64,000 nucleotides of DNA. Source: JAMXLO01 sp037201625. Lineage in GTDB: Bacteria; Pseudomonadota; Alphaproteobacteria; Acetobacterales; Acetobacteraceae. A model generated the notes under the pieces. That model had not been told where the DNA came from. It searched no databases and worked only from the letters and a program-made list of their open reading frames with translations. Position numbers and translations under genes: made by a program. Of this stretch, positions 54,412-61,983 are shown one piece after another (the stretch's first letter is position 1; each line of letters opens with the position of its first letter). The stretch lies in the NCBI GenBank assembly GCA_037201625.1, contig JBBCGR010000003.1, positions 2,542,001 to 2,606,000 on the forward strand. The letters run 5' to 3'.

Positions 54412-56273
54412 GAGGCGCGCGCCGCACGATGCTTCCTGGCGTGGGCGGCGACGCTGGCCAAAGCGGCGGGAGTCATGCCCTGGATCCGCGACGCCGCACC
54501 AAGCGATTTCGGCTGGAACTGAATGAGTTTCGCCTGAATCTCCGCCGACAAGCCGCCAATCGAGGCAAACGCGACCTCGTCCAGCGAAACGCCCTCCTCC
54601 CGCCGAAAGGTGCGGATGTCGGAATCCTGCCGCGAAAGATACCCCTGATAGCGCGCCTCGGTCTGCAATTGGCCGAGAACACGACCGTCGAGCCCAGCCA
54701 GCCACGGAAACGCCGCGGCAATGGCATCCAACGCCAGTTCCTGATGAGCGAGCAGATCGAGCACCGAGCGCCACCGACCATCCGCGCGAAGCGTCACGCC
54801 CGAACCCGCAAGCTCCTTCGGAAAACCACCCTCCTGGTTCGCCCGCTGCCGCGCCGCCGCAACCTCCATCGCATACTCGGCGAATGCAGCGGCGCGGTGA
54901 GAACCAACACATCCCCACCCTATGCCCTTGCCCGTCAACCGCAGATCCGCGTTGTCGGCACGCAGCGTCAGGCGATACTCCGCCCGGGAGGTGAACATGC
55001 GGTAAGGCTCACTCACGCCCTGGGTTACCAGATCATCGAGCAGCACTCCGATATAGGCCTCCGAACGGTCCGGAACGACAGCAGCGCTCCCACCGGCGAG
55101 GCGCGCCGCATTCACTCCAGCAATGACGCCCTGTGCCGCCGCCTCCTCGTAACCGGTCGTTCCATTGATCTGCCCGGCCAGGAACAACCCAGGCAGTGCC
55201 CGCACCTCCAACGAATGCGCCAAGGCCCGCGGGTCCACATAGTCGTACTCGACCGCATAGCCCGGCCGTACGATCCGGGCGTGCTCCAGGCCCGGGATGG
55301 TGGCCAGGAGCGCGGCCTGAACCTCCGCCGGAAGACTGGTGGAAATGCCGTTGGGGTAGACCACGTCATCCTCCAGACCCTCGGGCTCGAGGAAGATGTT
55401 GTGGCTCTCACGTGACGCAAAACGAACGATCTTGTCCTCGATAGAAGGACAATATCGCGGCCCGGTGCCAGCAATGCGTCCGCCGTACACCGCCGACCGA
55501 TGCAGGTTGGCGCGAATCACCGCATGCGTCGCCGGCGTCGTATGAGTAATGCGGCATTCAATCTGAGGGTTGGTGATCTCCCGGGTCATCGTGCTGAACG
55601 GCTCCGGGCAAACATCGCCCGGATCACGATCCAGTCCGTCCCAATCAATTGAGCGCCGATCAAGCCTCGGCGGTGTCCCGGTCTTGAGACGTCCCAGGGG
55701 GAGCGCCAGGCGCCCAAGTGTCTGCGCAAGACCGACCGACGGCGCCTCCCCCACCCGGCCCGCCGCCATCTGCTGCTCGCCGATATGGATCACGCCCCGC
55801 AGGAACGTCCCGGTCGTCAGAACCGCCGCCACACACTTCACCAGCGTCCCGTCCGCGCAGATCACCCCGGCAAGCCGGCCCTCCGGACCGATGGACAGAT
55901 CCTCGACCGCACCTGACCGCACCGTCAGGCCGGGCGTCTCCGCCAGCAGACCCTGCACCGCCTTCCGGTAAAGCCGACGATCGGCCTGCGCCCGAGGACC
56001 GCGCACAGCCGGCCCCTTGCTGCGGTTCAGCAGCTTGAAATGGATGCCGGCAGCGTCCGCGGCCCGGCCCATAATCCCATCCAGCGCGTCCACCTCCCGC
56101 ACCAGATGTCCCTTGCCGATGCCACCGATCGAGGGGTTGCAGGACATCTCGCCAATCGTCTCAGGGCGATGGGTCACCAGCAACGTGCGCGCACCCATTC
56201 GTGCGGCAGCGGCGGCGGCCTCGCACCCCGCGTGCCCGCCGCCCACCACCACCACGTCAAACCGTTCCGTCAT
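54408..56273 (-). CDS. mnmG: tRNA uridine-5-carboxymethylaminomethyl(34) synthesis enzyme MnmG (GidA)
   Basis: The 621-aa FAD protein, with MnmE, modifies the wobble uridine of several tRNAs. Motifs include VVVGGGHAGCEAAAAAAR at the N-terminus, NPSIGGIGKGHLVREVDALDG, LTTGTFLRGVIHIG, FTSRAEYRLTLRADNADLRL and a C-terminal EEGVSLDEVAFASIGGLS. Length is normal (about 630 aa). mnmE, which precedes mnmG in many alphaproteobacteria, is not next to it; an unrelated DUF35 gene is 171 bp away. It heads the rsmG-parA-parB operon. Confidence 0.97.
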   Translation of the reverse strand: MTERFDVVVVGGGHAGCEAAAAAARMGARTLLVTHRPETIGEMSCNPSIGGIGKGHLVREVDALDGIMGRAADAAGIHFKLLNRSKGPAVRGPRAQADRRLYRKAVQGLLAETPGLTVRSGAVEDLSIGPEGRLAGVICADGTLVKCVAAVLTTGTFLRGVIHIGEQQMAAGRVGEAPSVGLAQTLGRLALPLGRLKTGTPPRLDRRSIDWDGLDRDPGDVCPEPFSTMTREITNPQIECRITHTTPATHAVIRANLHRSAVYGGRIAGTGPRYCPSIEDKIVRFASRESHNIFLEPEGLEDDVVYPNGISTSLPAEVQAALLATIPGLEHARIVRPGYAVEYDYVDPRALAHSLEVRALPGLFLAGQINGTTGYEEAAAQGVIAGVNAARLAGGSAAVVPDRSEAYIGVLLDDLVTQGVSEPYRMFTSRAEYRLTLRADNADLRLTGKGIGWGCVGSHRAAAFAEYAMEVAAARQRANQEGGFPKELAGSGVTLRADGRWRSVLDLLAHQELALDAIAAAFPWLAGLDGRVLGQLQTEARYQGYLSRQDSDIRTFRREEGVSLDEVAFASIGGLSAEIQAKLIQFQPKSLGAASRIQGMTPAALASVAAHARKHRAARAS

Positions 56274-56444
56274 CGCCCGGGCACCCGATCCGTCCGGCCA
56301 GCCTTATAGCAGGCCACCGGACGGTTGACCCATCATCGACGACGCAGACCTCGTGGCCGACACCCCGCCCCGGTCACGACCCGTCATCATAAGTATACCA
56401 GCCCAACCACCGCCCTGGCCAAATAGTCCCACCAACAGTTACAG

Positions 56445-56966
56445 TCATTCCTGCGGATAGCGCCATGGCTTCTCCGGCTGCACTGCCGTCTCGTCGATCG
56501 TCCATTGCGGCAATGACAGTCCAGGCGCCACATCACTGAACACCATACGCATGCGTGAGCCGATCCCGACCCCCCTCACCACATCGGGCGGCGCCAGAAT
56601 GCCGTCAGGAGTGGTCAGGTTGGCAACCACGCGCAAAGCCTGGTGCTCCGTCGGCGTGCCCTTCTGCGTATCGAGTTCCACGAGCAGCACCATGTACGGC
56701 ACGCGCGCCTGGAACGCCGGCTGGATGCCGTGCCGCACCTCCTCGTACGAATACACCGCCCCCTTTCCTTCTACCGGCGTCCACGTGGACGTCAGGCAGG
56801 TGCACCAGGGGCAAGCCGTCGTCGGCGGATAGCGCAACAACTTGCAGTCGTCGCATTGCTGCAGATGGAAATCATGCTCCGAGCAGTGACGGAAATACTC
56901 CAGGTTCTCGCCGTCCAGATCGTCGACCGACAGCGCCATGTCTAGGTAAGTGCCGCGAACTGACAT
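56445..56966 (-). CDS. Zn-ribbon OB-fold protein (DUF35), thiolase partner
   Basis: The 173-aa protein has a rubredoxin-like zinc ribbon with Cys38, Cys41, Cys52 and Cys55 (QQCDDCKLLRYPPTTACPWC), then an OB fold (KGAVYSYEEVRH, MVLLVELDTQKG, RMRMVFSDV). DUF35 proteins bind acyl-CoA and pair with thiolase-like or lipid-transfer proteins, as in steroid side-chain aldolases. The partner gene lies immediately upstream with 14 bp between. GGGAGGGA precedes ATG 56966. A two-subunit thiolase or aldolase complex is likely. Confidence 0.9.
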   Translation of the reverse strand: MSVRGTYLDMALSVDDLDGENLEYFRHCSEHDFHLQQCDDCKLLRYPPTTACPWCTCLTSTWTPVEGKGAVYSYEEVRHGIQPAFQARVPYMVLLVELDTQKGTPTEHQALRVVANLTTPDGILAPPDVVRGVGIGSRMRMVFSDVAPGLSLPQWTIDETAVQPEKPWRYPQE

Positions 56967-56980
56967 GATGGGTCCCTCCC

Positions 56981-58238
56981 TCAGCCGCGCCGCATGACCA
57001 TGGCCGATCCGGTCATCGGATTGGCCCAGCCCAGATTGGCGGTCACCTCGATGTTGCGCACCTGCCGACAGCCACCCTCGCGATAGTCGAAACTGTGCTG
57101 CCGCTTCCCGTCCGGTCCCACAGGGCAAGAGTCGTCGACGTCGTGACGCAACTGGCGCACGTTCTCGATCACCATGTTCATGCCATGGGTATAGCCCTCG
57201 CACAGATGGCCGCCCGAGGTGTTCTGCGGCCGCTTGCCACCCAGCCTGGTGATGCCGGACGAGACGTACTCACCGCCCTCGCCCTTCTTGCAGAAACCGT
57301 AATCCTCAAGCTGCAGCATCGAGGTGAAGGTGAACGCGTCATACGCCCCGACAGCATCCACATCCTCCGGCCCGACGCCGGCATTCGGCCACAGGATGTC
57401 CTTTGCATAGTACCCCCGCCACGCGGGAGATCGGACCGTGCTGGTAGTGCATGTCGGTGCGCGGCTTGCTGCACCTCCCGACCACACCGCGGATCAGCGC
57501 CGGCGTATGCCGCAGGTCGCGCGCCTGTTCCGCACGCGTGATAATGATGCAAGTGGCGTTATCGGTCTCCACGCAGCAGTCCAGCAGGTGCAGCGGCTTG
57601 CAGATCATCCGGCTGTTGATCACATCGTCCACCGTATAGCGCTTCTTGTAGAACGCCTTCGGGTTGTTCGACGCGTGCTCGGAATGCACCACCTTCACCA
57701 TCGCCACCTGCTCAGGCTTCGTGCCGTATTCGTACATGTGGCGCATGAAGGTCGGCGCGAACATCTGTCCCGCGCTCTGCCAGCCATAGGCCCGGCTGTG
57801 CAGCGCGTCACCGTTCACCGGCGCGGCCGAGCGGGCACCGGTGCCGCCGATGCGCACCTGCGAATAGCCGTTCATCGAGCGGAAGATCGCGACGCACTTG
57901 CACAGTCCAGCCTCGATCACGCCGATCGCAATGCCGATCAGCGCCTCGGTCGACGAACCGCCGCCGTTCACGTCCATGAAGAAATTCAGCCGGATGCCGA
58001 GATCGCCCGCCAGGAACGGCGACGGCGTCGAGTCGTTGCCGGAATAGGACAGCATGCCGTCGACATCGGACGGCTTCAGCCCGGCATCCTGCATCGCCGC
58101 TCGCACGGCAAACGTCCCCATGGCGCGCGTCGTCTTGCCGGAACCGCGCGTATAGGGCGTCTCGCCCACCCCGACGATCGCGTATTTGTCGCGCAGGTAC
58201 TTGGGTGTCGTCGCATCCGTTTCTGCCGGTAGCGGCAT
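56981..58238 (-). CDS. Thiolase-like (SCP-x/lipid-transfer) acetyl-CoA acetyltransferase family protein, frame broken once
   Basis: The gene encodes a ~419-aa thiolase-superfamily protein: YAIVGVGETPYTRGSGKTT, AMQDAGLKPSDVDGML, MDVNGGGSSTEALIGIAIG with Gly/Ser in place of the usual nucleophilic-Cys motif, VDAVGAYDAFTFTSML and the C-terminal SGGHLCEGYTHGM. Such proteins with a DUF35 partner act as retro-aldolases or thiolases in acyl-CoA breakdown. The frame breaks at 57413-57417, a run of five bases (GGGGG on the minus strand) with one base too many; removing one joins RVAG to YYAKDI. A homopolymer error is likely. GAGGGGA precedes ATG 58238. Confidence 0.85.
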
Positions 58239-58339
58239 GTTCGTTTCCCCTCTCGCAGCCTTCGTGCGGGCAGGCTGAACGCGATGGCCCAGGGCGTCAA
58301 CGCCGGCTACCATCACGCGGAACAGCAAGGGAAACGGTC

Positions 58340-59236
58340 ATGCAACTGGGCGCATCATTGCCGGTGGTCGATATCGGCACCGGTCCATCCGCCGTGCGCG
58401 ACTACGCACAGGCGGCCGAAGGCCTCGGCTTTGCCTATCTCGTGGCGCCCGACCACGTGCTGGGCGCCAATCCCGCGAAGGACACCGGCGGCCGTCGCGT
58501 CGGCACAACCGCCAGTGCCTATCACGATCCGTTCGTGCTGTTCGGCTTCCTCGCCGGCTGCACCCAGCGCATCGGCTTCGCCGTCGGCGTGCTGATCCTC
58601 GCACAACGCCAGGCCGTGCTGGTAGCGAAACAGGCTGCCAGCCTCGACGTGCTGTGCGACGGCCGCTTCCGTCTCGGCATCGGCGTCGGCTGGAACGAGG
58701 TCGAGTTCGTCGGCCTGAACGAGAACTTCCACAACCGCGGCAAACGCTCCGAGGAACAGGTCCGCGTCATGCAGGCGCTGTGGGCGCACGACCACGTCGA
58801 CTTCACCGGCGAGTTCCATCGCATCGAGGACGCCGGCATCAATCCGCGTCCGGCCTCCGGCCGCGTGCCCGTCTGGTACGGCGGCCATGCCGAAGCGACG
58901 TTCCGCCGCGCGGCGCAGTACGGCGACGGGTTCATGCCGCTCGCCTATCCCGCCGGCGATGCCGCGCTGGCCGCCTTCGACAAACTGCGCCGCCTCACGC
59001 GCGAGGCAGGCCGCGATCCCGCCGCCATGGGCATCGAGGTCTGGGCGTCGCTCGGCACCGGCAACGAGGACGACTGGCGGCGCGAGTTCGCCTTCTGGAA
59101 GCAGGCCGGCGTCACCCACGTGACGGCGCACACCACCTACGTGAGCAGCCACCACAAACGTATCGACGGCCGCAGCGCCGCCGAACACCTGGCCGCCATC
59201 ACGCGGTACCGGGCGGCGGTGGCGGACCTGCTGTAG
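58340..59236 (+). CDS. LLM-class (luciferase-like) flavin/F420-dependent oxidoreductase
   Basis: The 298-aa TIM-barrel protein has GFAYLVAPDHVLGANP, GVLILAQRQAVLVAKQAASLDVL, GRFRLGIGVGWNEVEF and HNRGKRSEEQVRVMQALW, all typical of the luciferase-like monooxygenase superfamily (TIGR03619-like). Substrate and cofactor (FMN or F420) cannot be decided. AAGGGA lies 7 bp before ATG 58340. It is divergent from the thiolase/DUF35 pair, which suggests a joint catabolic role. Its 3' end overlaps the convergent MFS gene by 38 bp. Confidence 0.87.
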   Translation: MQLGASLPVVDIGTGPSAVRDYAQAAEGLGFAYLVAPDHVLGANPAKDTGGRRVGTTASAYHDPFVLFGFLAGCTQRIGFAVGVLILAQRQAVLVAKQAASLDVLCDGRFRLGIGVGWNEVEFVGLNENFHNRGKRSEEQVRVMQALWAHDHVDFTGEFHRIEDAGINPRPASGRVPVWYGGHAEATFRRAAQYGDGFMPLAYPAGDAALAAFDKLRRLTREAGRDPAAMGIEVWASLGTGNEDDWRREFAFWKQAGVTHVTAHTTYVSSHHKRIDGRSAAEHLAAITRYRAAVADLL

Positions 59237-60437
59237 CCGGCGCCCGCCGGCGGATCCGGTCCTGCCTGGCCACGCGCGCCGCCGATGGCAGTGTCGTGGC
59301 CAGCAACCCGCCGAACAATGCGACGAACAGCCACAGCAGCCCGCGCGGATCGTCGATCTGCATCGCCATGCCGCCCAGCGCCGGCCCCACCAGCCCGCCG
59401 ACACCATAGGAGATGATGATCGCCGCGTTCACCGTCACCAGGTCAGGGCCACGGAACCGGTCGCCGGCCATGCTCAGCGCGACCGGATAGATGCCGGAGG
59501 CCAGTCCGCCCCACACGAACACCAGGGCGAACAGCAGCAGCGGAACCGTAGGAACGACCAGCATCAGCGTGGCGCCCAGCAATCCCACCACGCTGCACAG
59601 CAACAGCGCCAGCACCCGCGACAGCCGGTCCGACAGCCAGCCGATCAGCACCTGCATGATGATCGAGCCGATATACACCGCCGACAGGATCGTCGTCGCA
59701 AGCTGCTCGCCCAATCCGGTATGCAGGCCCCAGATCGGCAGCAACGACATCAGCGCCGCCTCATACAGCCCGAACGCCGCCACGGTGACCATGATCAGCG
59801 GCGCGCGCAGGAACATGCCGATCGGGCTCCCGCCCCGCTCGCGCCCGAACCCGCCCGCCTCCTTGCCGGCGGCGAACAGCGGCAGCAGCGCCACGGCGAC
59901 GACCGCGGCATTCACCAGGAACGGCGCCCAACCGTTGATGCCCGTCAGCGTCAGCAGGACGGGTCCCAGGCCGAACCCTGCGGACAGCGCCGCGGCATAG
60001 ATCCCGATGATCCGGCCGCGCTCCCCATCGCGGGCAAGTTGATTGATCCACGCCTCGGCCGACGTGAAGATGGTGGACCCGACCAGCCCGAGCAGGATGC
60101 GCAGCACGAACCACGCACCAAGGCTGTCGAACAGCTTCAGCGACAGCGTCAGCACGATGTCCAGCACGAAACACGCCACGAGCAGGTCGCGCACGCCGAA
60201 CCAGCGCACCAGCCGAGGCGCGAGCAGCGGGCCTGCGATCACGCCCAGGAAGGTGGCGCCGGCGTTCAGACCGTTCAGCGTCACATCGAGGCCGCGCTGC
60301 TCCAGCAGCAGCGGCAGCAACGGCGCCGCCTGGCCGACGCTCAGCCCGAACACGGTGACCGAGGCGATGGCCGCGATCAGCCCCCAGCGCCGCTCGCGCG
60401 CGGCGGTTGGCAACCTGCTTGCATCACCACTCGACAT
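59199..60437 (-). CDS. MFS transporter (YcaD-like)
   Basis: The 412-aa protein has twelve predicted helices, the loop LAPRLVRWFGVRDLLVACF, a conserved TSAEAWINQLARDGERGRIIGIY segment and a second motif GWLSDRLSRVLALLL. The ASxEAWIN-type segment is shared with YcaD-like major facilitator proteins. Substrate is unknown. The last 38 bp overlap the convergent luciferase-like gene, so the two transcripts are complementary at their ends. It is divergent from the next MFS gene, with 28 bp between starts. Confidence 0.87.
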   Translation of the reverse strand: MSSGDASRLPTAARERRWGLIAAIASVTVFGLSVGQAAPLLPLLLEQRGLDVTLNGLNAGATFLGVIAGPLLAPRLVRWFGVRDLLVACFVLDIVLTLSLKLFDSLGAWFVLRILLGLVGSTIFTSAEAWINQLARDGERGRIIGIYAAALSAGFGLGPVLLTLTGINGWAPFLVNAAVVAVALLPLFAAGKEAGGFGRERGGSPIGMFLRAPLIMVTVAAFGLYEAALMSLLPIWGLHTGLGEQLATTILSAVYIGSIIMQVLIGWLSDRLSRVLALLLCSVVGLLGATLMLVVPTVPLLLFALVFVWGGLASGIYPVALSMAGDRFRGPDLVTVNAAIIISYGVGGLVGPALGGMAMQIDDPRGLLWLFVALFGGLLATTLPSAARVARQDRIRRRAPATAGPPPPPGTA

Positions 60438-60465
60438 TCATCGATCCTGACAGGAAGCGCACAGC

Positions 60466-61662
60466 ATGGAGTGGCACAGAACGCCGCCTTACGGCAGACG
60501 CGACCGCGCGCCCTTCGTGCTGGTGGTCGCGATCACTGCCTGCGGCACGCTGGGCATGCATCTGATCATCCCGGCGCTGCCGGATACCGCCAAGGCACTC
60601 GGCGTGTCACCGGGGACGATCCAGCTCACCATCACGCTCTATCTCATCGGCCTGGCGATCGGACAACTGGCCTATGGCCCAATATCCGACCGGTTCGGCC
60701 GCCGGCCCGTCCTGCTGGGCGGGCTGGCGCTGTTCACGCTGGCCGGCATCGCCACCACCTTCGCGCCCAATGCCTGGACCCTGGTGATCGCCCGCATCCT
60801 CCAATCAATCGGCGCCTGCAGCGGGCTCGTGCTGGGCCGCGCCATCGTCCGCGATTCCGCAACGCCCGACCGGGCGACGGCGCAGCTTGCCATGCTGACC
60901 CTGGTGATGTCCGCCGCTCCTGCCATCGCGCCGGTGCTGGGCGGCTACGCCACCGCCTGGCTGGGATGGCGCGCCGCCTTCGCCCTGCTGGCGGGTGTCG
61001 GGGCCGTGACGCTCACCCTCGCGCTGCTGCTGCTGCCGGAGACCAACGCGACGACGTCCGGGACCCGAGCCTCGATGCTGGTCGGCTCGCTGCGGCTGTT
61101 CCGTTCCCGCGCCTTCTGCGGCTACGTGCTGGGCGGCGCCTGCACCACCACGTCGTTCTACGCCTTCATGGCAGCCTCGCCGTTCATCCTGGTGGACCTG
61201 CTGCACCAGCCCACCGAGCGTGTCGGCGTCTATTACCTGCTCCTGATGGCGGGCGTCGCGGTGGGGAGCCTCTCGGCCAACCGCCTCGCCGGACGCGTCC
61301 GAACGCAGGTCGCGCTGCGCATCGCGAACGGCTTCGCGATCGCCGGCGCCGCGGCCTTCATGATCGCCGACCTGAGCGGGTGGCTGACCGTGGTGAGCGT
61401 GATCGCGCCGATCGTGGTGTTCATGGTCGGCGCCGGCATGGCAAGCCCGTTCGCGCTCACCGGGGCCGTCAGCGTCAATCCGCACGCGATCGGCGCCGCG
61501 TCGGGGCTGTACGGCTTCACCCAGATGGCCTACGGCGCGCTGTGCACCGTGGTGGTGGAGACCTGGCATCCCGGCTCGGTGTTCACCGTCGCCGTGGTGC
61601 TGCTGGGCTCGGCGCTGCTCGGCCAGGCGGCGCTGTCGCTGGCGGTGCGCCCTGCACGGTGA
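60466..61662 (+). CDS. Bcr/CflA family MFS drug-efflux transporter
   Basis: The 398-aa protein has twelve helices, and the Bcr/CflA-type start fits: LIIPALPDTAKALGVSPGTIQ, LIGLAIGQLAYGPISDRFGRRP (motif A), ARILQSIGACSGLVLGRAIVRD and APAIAPVLGGYATAWLGWRAAF (motif C). Members export chloramphenicol, bicyclomycin, sulfonamides or small metabolites. Only 28 bp separate it from the divergent MFS gene, so promoters must overlap the coding starts. Confidence 0.9.
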   Translation: MEWHRTPPYGRRDRAPFVLVVAITACGTLGMHLIIPALPDTAKALGVSPGTIQLTITLYLIGLAIGQLAYGPISDRFGRRPVLLGGLALFTLAGIATTFAPNAWTLVIARILQSIGACSGLVLGRAIVRDSATPDRATAQLAMLTLVMSAAPAIAPVLGGYATAWLGWRAAFALLAGVGAVTLTLALLLLPETNATTSGTRASMLVGSLRLFRSRAFCGYVLGGACTTTSFYAFMAASPFILVDLLHQPTERVGVYYLLLMAGVAVGSLSANRLAGRVRTQVALRIANGFAIAGAAAFMIADLSGWLTVVSVIAPIVVFMVGAGMASPFALTGAVSVNPHAIGAASGLYGFTQMAYGALCTVVVETWHPGSVFTVAVVLLGSALLGQAALSLAVRPAR

Positions 61663-61735
61663 TCCGGCGCGGTCATCGCTGGGGCGGGGCCTGTGGTGTG
61701 GGTCGTGCGGTGGTCGGCCGGCTTATTCACGCAGG

Positions 61736-61824
61736 GGACGCGGAGCGGCGCAGAGGTCGCGGAGGAAGTGATCGGGGGCTTCACGCAAGAGCGCATCGGA
61801 AATCCACTGCGCCGCTCTGCGTCC
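61736..61824. repeat. 18-bp inverted repeat in a 321-bp gap
   Basis: GGACGCGGAGCGGCGCAG (61736-61753) and CTGCGCCGCTCTGCGTCC (61807-61824) match as an inverted repeat at 17 of 18 positions, with 53 bp between. It lies behind the Bcr/CflA gene, without a T-run. Nothing gene-like is seen in 61663-61983. Confidence 0.55.
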
Positions 61825-61983
61825 TCCGCATGCGACAAGCCGCCATCGGGTGGCCGAGGCAGCACCGGAACCGGTCTCGGCTGCTCGGGCGATCGGCGTG
61901 CGCGATCCGGCCGCGCGAGGATATCAATCCGCAATCATTCCGTGCCACACTTGGAACCAAATATCGGGTGGTTCGAGGATACG

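Noticed and set aside
55410..55423. CTCTCACGTGACGC in mnmG as a parS candidate
   Set aside because: Too few matches outside the CACGTG core.
56779..56792. CGTCCACGTGGACG, a second CACGTG palindrome
   Set aside because: It matches only the core of parS, lacking the TTTC/GAAA flanks, and falls in DUF35 codons; probably chance.
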